Source of the DNA: Thereva unica
Lineage: Eukaryota > Arthropoda > Insecta > Diptera > Therevidae
Assembly: GCA_949987705.1 (NCBI GenBank)
Contig: OX465282.1
Coordinates: 81,580,070 to 81,644,069, forward strand
Reading direction: 5' to 3'
Length of the DNA stretch: 64,000 nt
The notes under the pieces are model-generated. The model had not been told where the DNA came from and did no database searches. It was given only the letters and a program-made list of their open reading frames with translations. This document shows positions 20,498 through 31,265 of this stretch, in pieces. A program made the translations under genes and the position numbers. Numbering within the stretch: the stretch's first letter is position 1; every line of letters starts with the position of its first letter.

Positions 20498-22116
20498 ATT
20501 TATTTATTTATTTATTAATTCGCCAAACAAGGCACACTTAAACTAGGTATACATATACTTAGATTAAAAAACATAGTGTACAGTCTTTTTTATATACTAC
20601 TGATATACTAAAAACCTACTATTGTCAGAGGGGTTAGTTAGTAGGGATTTGAGTATTTTTTTATAGGATGCCTTGTTGAGGGAAGGGGAGAAAGAGAAGC
20701 TATGGCTATTAAAAACCATACAGCATCTGTTGATGGTCTCGTTCCTTTCGTAATCGGTGCGGTGTGGATATTCCCTAAGTAGTTTAGTGTGTCGTGTGTG
20801 TCGGACTAAATCATTCAATTTGATTCTTTCCGACAGAAACTGCACTTTAAGCTTTCCACTTAGGACGTCAAAGGCAACGCAAGATATGAGCAGTTTCCTC
20901 CTACTAGACAGCGACATAAGATCAAGCACTTTGAGCCTGTCCAAGTAGTGCGGCAGGGTTTGGTAGTCATGGGGGTTGTGTAGATGTCTCAGGGCAAAAA
21001 GAAGAAATCTCTTTTGAATGGATTCGATCCTCCTGCTGCTCACTTGGAATATAGGATCCCAGATAGGACACGCATATTCCAGGATAGGGCGGACTAAAGA
21101 ACAGAAGAGTGTATTTGTGACCCAGACATTTCCAAATTCTTTGGCTCTCCTCTTGATGAAACCAAGAAGTTTGTTGGCTCTGGCAATTATATTATCGTAA
21201 TGCAGGTTGAAATTGAGTTTTTTGTCTAGGACGACGTCTAGATCTACGATATGGTCAACCTCATTCAACATTATGCCATTGAGATAATAGTTATGGTTCT
21301 GTGTGTTTTTTAAGCGGGAGAAGGTAATTGCATGACATTTGCAGGTGTTAAAATGCAGTTTGTTCGTGGTGCACCAGTCGTGTAGGGCATTGAGTTTTGT
21401 CTGCAAGAAGGAAGCATCAGTTTGGGTCTTAATGACACCATAAATTTTGGGGTCATCCGCGTAAAAGAGATGGGGAATATTTGCTAATTTTTCGGAAAGA
21501 TCGGAGATGAAAATATTAAAGAGTAGGGGACTGAGATGACTACCCTGAGGAACGCCAGAGGTTACTTCGATCTCATTAGATAGAAATCCTTGGAATCTGA
21601 TAACCTGTGTTCTTCCGTTCTGATATGATTTTAACCATTCCAGTGCGAGATCAATTCACTGTTTAAGGAGTCTTTGACTGCTATAAGGACTCCACCCCCT
21701 GAGACCAGTGGAACTGTAGTCTCTATCGCATCTGTGGATTGTCCAGCTGCTGTCCAAGATCTCTTCATTTAGGAATGTACTATTTAACCAAGTTTCGGTC
21801 AGTACAAATACATTATAGCGACATGATTTAGAGTCGATGTAGAAATTGTTGAGTTTGGTTCTCATACCACTACAATTGTGGTAAAAGATTCTTACAACCT
21901 CGGGTGAGTTAGGTTTGGGAAGAAGAGACTGTGTGGGATCGGCAATTGGGGGAGTAACTAGTTAAGGGCGGTAATATCTGTTCATCTCATCACGGCTTTT
22001 TTGCAGCTGGGACACATGTATTGATCTTACATGAGCAGCATAAGCGGAGAGATCCTTGGTAACCTGCTGGGGATTGATTTGATAATACTTAAGGTACCTA
22101 GTGTACAATTCGAGCA
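20495..22116 (-). mobile_element. Internally deleted LINE in A integrase
   Basis: Minus-strand CR1/Jockey-group LINE. The end of ORF1 (LYTRYLKYYQINPQQVTKDL) is followed by ORF2 endonuclease (VFVLTETWLNSTFLN, GLRGW). It then jumps at about 21656 to RT (QVIRFQGFLSNEIEV, TSGVPQGSHLSPLLF, FYADDPKIY) and the C-terminal 269 aa. The tail is a TAAA-type repeat at 20495-20518. The internal deletion removes most of the endonuclease and early RT. A target duplication longer than 3-4 bp is not visible. Confidence 0.85.
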
Positions 22117-22947
22117 GTTGATCATTGCAGTTTCCTTGGCTATTTGGAAACTATGCTGGAGACGAGCTTTTAGCTCATTCGCATAATTTTCGTAATTATA
22201 ACAGATGAAAGAGGATGATTTTAAATTTGTGGGAATGTCTGCAGGAAATCCGTAAAGTAGCTCATGTGGAGAATAGCCGGTACTTGAGTGAGGTGTTGTA
22301 TTGTACACGAACATTGCGTACGGTATCCAAGTATCCCAGTCTTGAGCATCTTTGAGAGTATAAGATCGAAGGTACTCTGCTAAAGTGCGGTGGCTCCTTT
22401 CAAGGGCCCCGTTTGTTTGTGGATGATAGGCGGTGGTTTTTAATTTTTTTATCTTTAGCAGCTTTGATACCTCGGCGAACATGCCGGCTATAAGATTTTG
22501 CGCTTGATCTGTTAATATACTCTCGGGAATTCCGTGCCTACAAATTATGTTCGTTACGAAAGCTTTTGATATTGCTTTTGACTCCGTGTTTTCTATTGGT
22601 ATTGCTTCCGAGAATTTCGTTAAGTCGTCTTGGAAGGTGAGGATATATTTGTTGTTAAAGTTGGTGAGGGATAAAGGTCCAACTATATCTAAAAATATTC
22701 TTTGAAATGACTTTGAGCTGATGGCTGAAATAGCCATTGGTATTTTTGAATTTTTGCATGCTTTATTCACTTGGCAGTGTTTACATTTTGATATGTAATT
22801 GGATATGTCCCTCGACATTCCTGGCCAATAGTACTGCTTTTTCATTCTATTTATTGTACGTGAGGTACCTTGTTGACCTCCGGTTGGCAAAATGTGAAAA
22901 TCTATTAGAAGTTGTTTTATATCGTCTTGTAATGAAATGTATAACAT
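22117..22947 (-). pseudogene. Element A integrase
   Basis: The zinc domain shows DFHILPTGGQQG and CKHCQ; the second His appears to be Gln. The DDE core shows FLDIVGPL, ILTDQAQNL (Gly replaced by Ala after TDQ) and NGALERSHR. The C-terminal domain continues at 20497-20269 beyond a LINE. Integrase inserts the cDNA into host DNA. The split and the His change disable it. Confidence 0.9.
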
Positions 22948-22956
22948 TGCATCATT

Positions 22957-23478
22957 CTATAGAGTGATTTTTATATTTTCATCTTCTATCATGCTTTGAA
23001 GGATTTCTTTTATTACTGAAAATGTTTTTACATCGGGAATTTGGATTGAGATGTGGATATGGTTTATAGAGTTAGATTTTGCTTGTTCGATAATTTCTGA
23101 TAAGACAGATCTTGAGTTTTCTTCATCTTTGCTCGTCTGGAGCGGTAGATTTAGTTTTGAGAGATAAAAGGTAGTGGTATTATGATGGAAGAGTTTTATT
23201 TTGTTTACATATTCCTTATCGTCTTTGAGGTTCAGTCTGCATTTTAAGATTGTTTCGACTTCTGTGTTTATCATGGGCAGAAGAAAGAATTTATGATTTA
23301 TGTTTTTTGTTAACATGAGAGAAGCTTTTTTCTTGTATGAGATTTGTAATGGAATCATTACTAGGTGAAGCTGAAGGTTGAGGCTTATCTGTAGCAGGAT
23401 AGGAATAATTTTGTGTGTTAAGGTGGAGATATATCTAATAGATTTTTTGCTTGATTTCTTGTTAGTACGTTTATGCAT
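22957..23478 (-). pseudogene. Element A pol linker between RNase H and integrase
   Basis: 173 aa, Lys/Ser-rich with SKDEENSRSVLSEIIEQAK and IQIPDVKTFSVIKEILQSMIEDENIKITL. Such a spacer of varied sequence joins RNase H to the integrase zinc domain in errantiviral Pol. It overlaps the RNase H tail frame by a frameshift at about 23440, and ends just before the integrase. Confidence 0.55.
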
Positions 23479-23760
23479 GCTCCTTTATTATTGGTACAAG
23501 TTTCGCTTTCTTCTATTGCTCTACTTAATGCATCGGCGTTGGTGTTGAGCTTCCCTGCCTTGTGAATAATTTTATAATCGTATTCTTCAAGGCGGATTCT
23601 CCAACGCATTAGGCGGGAGGAATGATCTTTGAGGTTCATGAGCCATACTAATGGCTTATGGTCTGTTACAATAGTGAATGACCGACCATAGACGTAAGGA
23701 CGGAATTGTTCTACCGATTATATTATCGCAAGTAGTTCTTTCTCAATAGTTTGAGTACCG
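23418..23760 (-). pseudogene. Element A RNase H C-terminus
   Basis: Contains MNLKDHSSRLMRWRIRLEEY, DYKIIHKAGKLNTNADALSR, the hallmark RNase H/tether end. A stop or frameshift near 23720-23743 separates it from the upstream RT/RNase H frame. Confidence 0.85.
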
Positions 23761-24665
23761 TGTTTCTGTGCTGTTTAAAACACGGCTGGCGTAACAGATG
23801 GGATGTTCATTTTGTGATAAGACAGCGCCGATTGCCAGGTCACTTGCATCTGATGTGACACAAAATTCCTGATTAAAATCTGGGTAGGCAAGTATTGGCG
23901 ATTCTGTCAATTTGTCTTTTAATTCGCAGAATGCATTATCGGATATTGCGTCGAAATTAAACGTCACATCTTTTTTCAGAAGATTTGTTAGCGGTTTTGT
24001 GATTTTTGAAAATTTTTGGATAAATCTTCTGTAATATCCGACGAGTCCCAAGAATGCTTTAACATCCTTTTGTTTCTTGGGGCGTGGATAAGATTTCAGA
24101 GCTTTAATTTTGTTTGGGTCTGGTTTGACACTTTTTTCTGTAATTATGTGGCCTAAATAAGAAATTTCCTTGCGCATGAAGTGACATTTTTCAGGCTGCA
24201 ACTTTAGGTTGTGTGAGCGGAGGCGAGCAAAGAGTGCCATGAGACGGTTGTTGTGGTCTTTAAGATTGTATCCGTGCACGACAATATCGTCCATGTACAA
24301 AAAGCAATATATTCCTTGTAAGCCTGATAGTACATTATTCATGGCACGCTGGAACGTTGCTGGAGCACCTTTTAGGCCGAATGGCATACGATTATACTCG
24401 TAGTGGCCATAGGCTGTGCTAAAAGTAGTTTTTTCCCTATCGTTCTTGTCCATGAGTATTTGATGAAATCCGCTTGCCAAGTCGAGAGTTGTAAAATATT
24501 TAGATTTCCCCAACTGTTCTAATATGTCAGTAATATTAGGCAGTGGGCATGCATCGCCGGTTGTGATGTCGTTAATTCGGCGGAAGTCCACTACAACTCT
24601 CCACTTTTTATTTCCTTGTTCAACTGGTTTCTTTGGAACCAGAAGTAAGGGTGAATTCTGTTGTG
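23743..24665 (-). pseudogene. Element A RT and early RNase H
   Basis: RT blocks: NSPLLLVPKK, KKWRVVVDFRRIND, YFTTLDLASGFHQI, RMPFGLKGAPATFQR, FLYMDDIVVHGYN (YMDD), SYLGHIITEKSVKP. Then the RNase H start EFCVTSDASDLAIGAVLSQ. Catalytic Asp residues are present. The N-terminal RT region, protease and gag end are lost upstream, where foreign DNA begins. Confidence 0.9.
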
Positions 24666-25424
24666 GCGCAGCTACACAACAGGAATTACAAGAATTGTTG
24701 CCTAAAAAGAAAGAAATTAAATACAACAAATAATGTATCAAACTTACGTCAAATGGATATACAACAAATAATTTATTAAACTTACGTCAAACTGACAGCC
24801 AACTTGGATGGCAGAATAATACAAATATTTAGTACAAATTGTACAAAGTGTCAGGTGTGGCATGACTAAGTTTACAGGCAACAAGTAGAATAGAGCTTTT
24901 GGCAATAAAAAACATAGAAAGCAAGGCGTTTAAGCTTGCTTCCTATAAATAGCCGATACAAATAATGAAAATTGCTCATTACTTAACTGGGAATTATCAG
25001 AGAAATTAGTAAGAGCCAGTGGATATTTACCACATATAGGGTTAGATTGCAGGTTGGGAATTACCAAACTGCGCTTCGTTAGGATTAAAACACTCACTTT
25101 ATTTGCATACCAATTCAAGTTGAAAATCACAAATAGGGTTTAGCTTGCAGGTTGGGAATTACCAAACTGCATTCTGTTAGGTGTATTACACTTGTGATTT
25201 CAATTCGAATTGAAGATACAGAGTATCAAAAGATACCATATTGCGTTATTGTTAAAGTTGAGTTAATTTTTAATAAAAAGAATATAAAATTTAAAAAAAA
25301 ACGTTTTCTTATTTCAATAAATGTGTTTCAAGCAGACGAGTTAATTCAACTGGCATTTTTACTCAATATCAAGGAGGGGATATTGAACATGATGTTCAAT
25401 GTGTGGCGTCATTTAGTTGCGACA
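24666..25424. repeat. Foreign segment replacing A's gag end to RT start
   Basis: About 760 bp joins gag (ending near FGEDEKNFLQR) directly to RT (starting NSPLLLV). It has no coding similarity. It contains a direct repeat of about 62 bp at roughly 25030-25092 and 25128-25190, both with GGTTGGGAATTACCAAACTG, and an imperfect palindrome TTGAACATGATGTTCAA at 25383. It looks like an insertion coupled with a deletion, or an unknown non-autonomous element. Confidence 0.6.
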
Positions 25425-26581
25425 ACGTCACGTTGGAGGAAGTTTTTTTCGTCTTCACCGAATTTCTGTTGGGTGCTTGCGAGTTTTGCGTGCAGGGTAG
25501 ATCTTTCCACTTTGCATTCAAATGTTTTTGTTAGAAGATCCTTCAAATCTGGCCAGTTTTCGATTCTGTTGTACTTGTATACTTCATATGCTTCATTTGA
25601 TAATCTGCTTATTACGAAAATAAAGAAAGATTTTTTATTTTCCGGTGTGATTGCTGTTGTGTATATATTATCACAACAGGTGAGGAATTTCTGGATATCT
25701 TTAGAATCACCACTCAAAATAGGGATTACCGATTTTGCTTCCGAGAGAGAGAACGATGGTAGTGTGGATGGAGATTGAATAGTAAAATTTTGCGTCGGCG
25801 GAGTGAAGGTATTCTGAAGATGGCTGTTTGGAAGTCGATGAGTTTGAGCGGAGGCGGCGTTTAAGCGTTCGTTAAGCTGATCCTTTAGCAATATGATTAG
25901 TTCTGTGTAATCATCTTCTGCGGTTTCGTATCTCTCCTGGTAGTATTCCGTTTCCGGTTTTATATCCCAGAGAATGCTATTGTGAGCATCCTCGAAAGCA
26001 GACCAATATTTATCCAGGGTTTGTATTTGATGTTCTAGCCATGCTCGACTAGCTGTTGTTAAGTTATTCTCGTTTATTTTATGTATGGCGCGTCCCAATG
26101 ACAATAATGCCTGCTCGTGGATTTTGAACTTTGTTGGTAAGGGTATATCATTGGTGCCGTTGATGTTTTCACTTTCTGTTATTTCTGTCACGTTGCTAGT
26201 GCTTGGGTATCTGCTGGCAATTTTTGGTTGTGGTATGTAATATGGGTTGTTTGCGTGGTCTGTCTGTAAGGTAAGGGAGTTAAGTCTGTCTGAAAATGCT
26301 GCTCCCGCACTTCGGTACCAATCTTCTATTTTTTCGAAGCACTTCTCTGCAAAATAATCATGTTGTTCGTCGCGGCCTGTATGATTTTGTATTGCTCTTT
26401 CTGTTTCCTGGGCTTGTTTGCACAATTCTTCTAACTTTTGTATTTTTCCTGTTACCATCACTGCTGTTATTCTAATTTTTGAAGATATTTGGAAGTCATT
26501 CAATAATTTCCTGATTTCTTTACATGTTGCTATCTGGCTTTCACAGAGTTCGTCAAAGGAGGGAGAGGTATTGTCTGTCAT
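25425..26581 (-). pseudogene. Element A gag, N-terminal and capsid part
   Basis: About 380 aa. The N-terminus MTDNTSPSFDELCESQ carries a helical repeat-like region (QHDYFAEKCFEKIEDW). A second related block follows (SAFEDAHNSILWDI). The capsid-like part shows SLSEAKSVIPILSGDSKDIQKFL and IENWPDLKDLLTKTFECK. Zinc knuckles are missing because of the replaced segment. The ATG at 26581 fits the normal leader length once the Helitron is subtracted. Confidence 0.8.
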
Positions 26582-26670
26582 TTTGTATAGGTGGTTGTCT
26601 TTCGAATAAAAGTGTAAAGAACACTTTTGAGGAGAAAGTCAATGGACAAAACTTGATTGAATATTTTTAA

Positions 26671-27395
26671 TCTATAATATAAAAATGAATCGCTAAATGT
26701 GTTGCTAAGCGCAAAACTCGAGAACGGCTGGACCTATTGGACTAATTTTTTTTTTCGAATATTCGTTGAACTACGAGGATGGTTCTTACGGAGAGAAAAA
26801 TTTAAAAAATTGCCTGAAAAAACAAAAAAATTGTAATTTTAGGAATTTTCACTTCATTTTAGTTTCAATAGCTCCATGGCCTACCTATTGTTTGACAAAT
26901 GTAAAATTAAATTGAATCATTACATTTAATGAAAATTTCAAATTTACGCAGCTGTCAAACAATAGGTAGGCCATGACGCTATTGAAACTAAAATGATCCA
27001 TGGCGGCCGTCTCAAAAGGGGGGTGTACCACTTTCTTCACAACCACCTCGACATGGGTATCAAATGAAAGGGTATGATAAGTAGAATACAATAAGCAATG
27101 TAGTATACAAAATATATCTTTAGATCCATGGCGGCCGTCTAAAGAGGCCGGATTACCACTTTCTTCACAACCCTATCAAAATGGGTATCAAATGAAAGGG
27201 TATGATAAGTAGAATACAATAAGCAATGTAGTAGACTCAATATACCGATTCATGGCGGCCGACGCAAGACCCATGTTCTTTGAGGCATTTCATCTGTGTA
27301 AAATTCATATCTCGAAAAATATTAAGTCAATGGATGGTTTTTATTGTTTACTATTGACTTATGGGTGCAGCGTAGGCGCACCGGGTCCCAGCTAG
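26671..27395 (+). mobile_element. Non-autonomous Helitron, 725 bp
   Basis: Starts TCTATAATATAAAAATGAAT and contains CTCGAGAACGGCTGGACC near the 5' end. It ends with a hairpin (GGTGC, 9-nt loop, GCACC at 27364-27382) then GGGTCCCAGCTAG. It lies between host A and T with no target duplication, the Helitron rule. Inside are a 43-bp inverted repeat (26855-26897, 26953-26995) and two tandem ~127-bp units (26998-27122, 27124-27250) carrying GGTATCAAATGAAAGGGTAT. No coding capacity. Confidence 0.9.
26855..26995. repeat. 43-bp inverted repeat inside the Helitron
   Basis: The arms CATTTTAGTTTCAATAGC...TTTGACA are reverse complements with a few mismatches around a 55-bp AT-rich centre. It may be a MITE carried by the Helitron, or Helitron structure. 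Confidence 0.7.
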
Positions 27396-27689
27396 TTATT
27401 TAATAAGAACGGTACGAAGTGAGCTAACCTTGATTACAATGACCATACACAATAAGCACAAATTGTTAGCATTGGCGTCTTTAACTTGATTCTTTCTTTA
27501 GATTGAATATAAATTTAACACTTTAGATTGAATATAAGATCGCTTTTCCTTGTTATTTTGTTAATTTAAGTGTATTAAAAATGGAAGTTTTCCCTAATTT
27601 TTGGATTTGAATATACACTGATTTTAGCAATTTCACTTTTTTTTTAAATTTTGCACTGGTTTTTAAAGTGTTTTCGCTGCCACCACTTT
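27396..27689 (-). other. Element A leader, 5' part
   Basis: Untranslated leader between the LTR and the Helitron insertion. Just inside the LTR is AAAAGTGGTGGCAGCG, whose TGGTGGCAGCG is the likely primer-binding site. Two near-identical copies of TTTAGATTGAATATAA lie at about 27498-27537. Confidence 0.5.
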
Positions 27690-28545
27690 TGTTGTGGGCC
27701 ACTACCGTGCTCTTTCGAGAGTAGGGCCTTGTAGCAAAGTAATATGTATGTTTCTGCAATTTATTTGAAAATCCAAAAAAAAAAAACTTTCACTATTAAT
27801 ATAATAAGTTTCTGCAATTTATTTTGAAATCAAAAACTTCCAAAATTTATTTTAAAATCAAAAACTTTCAAAATTTATTTCAAAATCAAAAACTTTCAAA
27901 ATTTATTTTAAAATCAAAAACTTTCAACTGCTAAGTCAACTCTACTTTATAAAAAAAACTGGTTTGACTTACCGAATATAACCGCGCGCTTCGACTGGAA
28001 AATTACTACTCGCCTTATTAATTTTTAGCTTCATGAATCTTCCCTAGATTCTGACAAGGAGCTAGAGAACAAAATGCAAGATTGCATTCTTCAAAGGGCT
28101 TCTAATGAAATTCCTTTATCCATTTTTCGCGGCGTCCCGTTACATTAAAAATATTTGAAATAGAAGGACAACTTCCGCTGCGACAGAGATGCATCTTGCA
28201 CATCAACGGGTTTCTTAGAATCGACTTTTGTTGTCGCAATTTTTGGTTTCTAATTACATTGAATATGTTTGGAATAAAGGATGGTTTCCATTACATTATA
28301 CTAAGTGCATTTTGCACATTAACGGGCTTCTAGAAACGGCTTTTGCTACCGAGTTCCGATTACGCTGAGCATGATGGGAAATTCAATGATAATTTTGTTA
28401 TTATATTAACGGTAGAAGTTGTAATCGGATTACAATTCTGAAAATTATACGAAGCAAAGCGATAATTTCGATTAAAGGTTATTATATGATTTATGGGAAA
28501 TAAAATGTAGGAGTATATAGTAATAGTTGTAATCGGATTACAACA
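27690..28545 (-). repeat. Element A 5' LTR
   Basis: 856 bp, TGTTGT...ACAACA, matching 18346-19260. It lacks about 60 bp of the AAAACTTTCA-type repeats present in the partner. Confidence 0.92.
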
Positions 28546-29074
28546 GCAGGTTCTGATTTTCGTTGGCTTAAAAACACAATTTGCTTTCGTTTTAAAATTT
28601 TATTTCTTTTCGTTTTTCTTTTCTTTATTTAAACTTGTGCACCACGGGCGAATGAGCTAGTGCCCATTCAATGCCCTATTGCAATCAAGTTTGGAATTGT
28701 ATTATTGTATTATACCCTTAGTGTTAGCTCCAAAACTTGACTTGACTTAACTCAACTTAACTTCTACTTCTAATTTTTCTGGCAACCAATCAGAACATCC
28801 GTTTTATCTTTTTTAAATTATGTCATCATCTTCATTTATTGCATTTGGTTTATTTGGGTCATGCGCAGCATTTGCAATTTTCTTGTTGACCCATTCTCAG
28901 TGTTCGGAAGTAAATTTAATTACATCATTCTTGTTTTTTTTTCTTTTTATTCTAGCTGTAAATCACTTACGCGTGGCTTGCGATGTCAAGTTCGCAATCG
29001 AGTTTAAATATTTTGTTTTTATTTATTTTAATGCGAGGTTTTTTTGTCGTGCTTTATTCGATTATTGCACTACA
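28546..29074 (-). repeat. Element B 5' LTR, main part
   Basis: On the minus strand it starts TGTAGTGCAATAATCG. Together with 18325-18345 it forms a ~546-bp LTR matching the uninterrupted copy at 43758-44300 (543 bp). The first four bases here (GCAG) are the second copy of A's target duplication. Confidence 0.9.
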
Positions 29075-29123
29075 CTCTAACGGCGGAGTAGAACAATTTA
29101 AAGAGGAACTAAATACACAATGC

Positions 29124-29250
29124 CCCCACCGGTCCCACCTGTCTTGCCTTTCATCGATGGCGTCGAAGATGGGCCCCAACGCATTCCAATCTTCCTGCCT
29201 CAGGCCTAACGCATCCCGTTCAGCTTCCATTTCCATTTTCAAAAAAAAAA
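29124..29250 (-). CDS. Unassigned small frame beside LTR B
   Basis: Reads MEMEAERDALGLRQEDWNAL then a Trp/Arg/Asp-rich stretch. The composition looks protein-like (acidic, no low complexity) and the frame is cut by the LTR side. It may be the exon or gene piece into which element B inserted. Not recognised. Confidence 0.25.
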
Positions 29251-29270
29251 CCGCTGTTACTATTACTACA

Positions 29271-29446
29271 ATATTAATTTTTTGACGTGACAACGTCTTA
29301 TAAATCGATGAGTATAGGAAGTCATTAGCGCAAATATCCCCAGAACTACTTAGCGACGGGAACGGGACTGGACATTTTGCGCTAATGAGCTCCTATACTC
29401 ATCGATTTACATATAAGACGTTGTCACGTCAAAAAAAAAAATTAAT
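29271..29446. mobile_element. Foldback element, ~64-bp arms
   Basis: Arms starting TTGACGTGACAACGTCTTAT and reading to TCATTAGCGCAAA are reverse complements around a ~45-bp GC-richer centre. The outer ends extend into ATTAATTTTTT. Non-coding, MITE-like. The target duplication is unclear. Confidence 0.75.
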
Positions 29447-31101
29447 AACAATATTTAATATTTCTATACCTACTATTATCACCTCACCCAGAAAAATATT
29501 CATCGATGTAAAATTTGAGAATGTCAAGATTCGTTAAACTATTTAACCAGTCCAGGGAGACACATTTTTACACGCGTTGCAATAAAGCATAAAACCGTTC
29601 TTAGAACTTAACAACAAGATACATATGTATGTACCTATAATAAAGAAATTTTGAAAGGATAAACAAAAACCGTGGAAATAAAAAAAGAAGAGAAAGAATT
29701 TTTGTAGAGAGAAACAAGGAAATGTAAAACAAAAAAATAATAAAAAGTACATATAGGGCGATATCTAATAAATAAATTAGTAATTGTATTTAAAAATAAT
29801 AATAATAAATAAACCCTTTAGAATATTAGGAATATTACTAAATAAAATTTTTATAAGGACAAATACAAATAGCTATAGTTTTGACCCTAGGTAGAAATAT
29901 AAAATAATTAAATTAAAAAATAATTAAATAATTAAATTAAATATTCTAATGTAACATTTTCACATGTATATTAACAAAAAACAACTTAATAAGATTAACC
30001 AAGTATAGGGTAACAAATAAGAACCTAAAGTCAATTGTTAGGAAGTAAAAAATTAAAAAAAGAAAAAAAAAACACATTTTTCTCGAACAAAATTAAATTT
30101 TTATATCACTCGGGATCACAGACAAATTCTTTCAAAAAAAAAAAAAAAAAAACTTACGATACCAAACATCAAAACCACATGGTTCGGACGAAAGTTCCGC
30201 TCCCCTACTCGCGCAACTTTCTTTTTAAGGGGGTATGTGTAATGATTTCCCTCATTGCCCTGAAGTGCACTTTCACCCAAGAGCCAATAAATTAAAACAA
30301 TGGTCAATGCCATTGTTTACATTTCCATTACTTCGCATAAAACCCAAGTGAATTTCGAAATACGTTTTCCGGCCACACAGACTGAAATCTTGGGTAATTA
30401 AGCGGCGCATAGCCATATGCAGAAATGTACAAAAGTCATATGCAGAGAAAACACATGATTTTTTTATAGCTTAGCCCAATGTAAAGTAAAGTTATTAATA
30501 AAGTAAAATAAAGCTAAAGAGTCAATGAAGTAAAATAATGTTATAGAAATAATAAAGAAAAGTCATATTAAAGAATGTTTTAGTCAAAGGAAAATGTAAA
30601 CATACAAGGGCTAGTTGTTTAAATTTCCGTGTTTAATTTAATTTTCCGATTAAGACTATGTGTGCCGGAATAAACACAGCCCCACAATCCCAATACACAG
30701 TGGCCAATAAAGAAAAAATGTATAAACAATACAATTCAAATTTATTGGCTCTTTCTTTATATAATGTTTTTTAATTCAGAACAAATTATTAAAATAATCA
30801 CGTACTTCAACAACGAAATAATTCAAATAAAAAAATAATAAGAGAAAAACGATTCAACGATATTTCAATTCAGTACTTCAAATATTCAATGTAAATCAAA
30901 TTCAATTACCATATAACAGTAAATAATAAATATATTTGAGTTAAGCAAAAAATGTTTAAATATATTGAAATTAATCAGAATTAAAAATGTATGCACTTAC
31001 CTGATTGAATCATCACAGATTTAAGGTTAAGGAACTTATAAGGAGGAGAATGGATTGAGGAATATAGATTAAACACCTCGATATTGTAAAAGTGATATAA
31101 A
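29447..31101. other. AT-rich non-coding stretch
   Basis: About 1.65 kb of A-rich DNA with homopolymers. No convincing gene, RNA gene or element border. Confidence 0.5.
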
Positions 31102-31265
31102 ACCTTGTATCGAAAACTACAAGGTATGATTGAGATTAGTAATAGTTGTTATAACTTGTATCAAAAAAGCTACAAGTATATTGTTTTATACCTTGTTTCG
31201 AAAGCTACAAGGTAAGATTGTTATTATATAAAATCGTTATAACTTGTGTCAAAAAATCTACAAGT
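31102..31265. repeat. Two tandem 88-bp units with four hairpins
   Basis: Palindromes at 31102-31125 and 31190-31213 (ACCTTGT...ACAAGGT) alternate with 31153-31177 and 31241-31265 (AACTTGT...ACAAGT). The 88-bp period is exact between like hairpins. Loops are TCGAAA-like or TCAAAA-like. Origin unknown. Confidence 0.8.

Larger units (their letters stand above)
18346..28545 (-). mobile_element. Element A: Gypsy-type LTR retrotransposon
   Basis: Both LTRs are present (27690-28545 as 5', 18346-19260 as 3'), each bounded by TGTTGT...ACAACA. It is flanked by GCAG at 18342-18345 and 28546-28549, the 4-bp size usual for this group. Order on the minus strand: LTR, leader (with a Helitron), gag, a foreign segment replacing the gag end to early RT, RT/RNase H, integrase (with a LINE), non-coding DNA, polypurine tract, LTR. 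No env. Multiple breaks make it inactive. Confidence 0.93.
14697..29074 (-). mobile_element. Element B: Gypsy/errantivirus-like, 3'-truncated
   Basis: Minus-strand order: 5' LTR, primer site, leader ORF, four tiny ORFs, gag, protease, RT. The remaining pol and the 3' LTR are missing beyond a LINE junction. Element A sits inside the LTR, a SINE and a MITE sit in gag, and a LINE sits in pol. The 4-bp duplication around A and the matching unbroken LTR at 43758-44300 show the nesting clearly. Stops in the leader, gag and protease region make B a fossil. Confidence 0.85.

Noticed and set aside
25152..25778. 208-aa plus-strand ORF
   Set aside because: Half is antisense to element A gag and half is foreign non-coding DNA.
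28820..29080. Small hydrophobic ORF in LTR B, plus strand
   Set aside because: It lies wholly in an LTR, opposite to the element; the homologous part of 43758-44300 has frame changes.
31102..31265. CRISPR-like array
   Set aside because: Only four imperfect palindromes of two types with tandem (not unique) spacers, in a eukaryotic genome.
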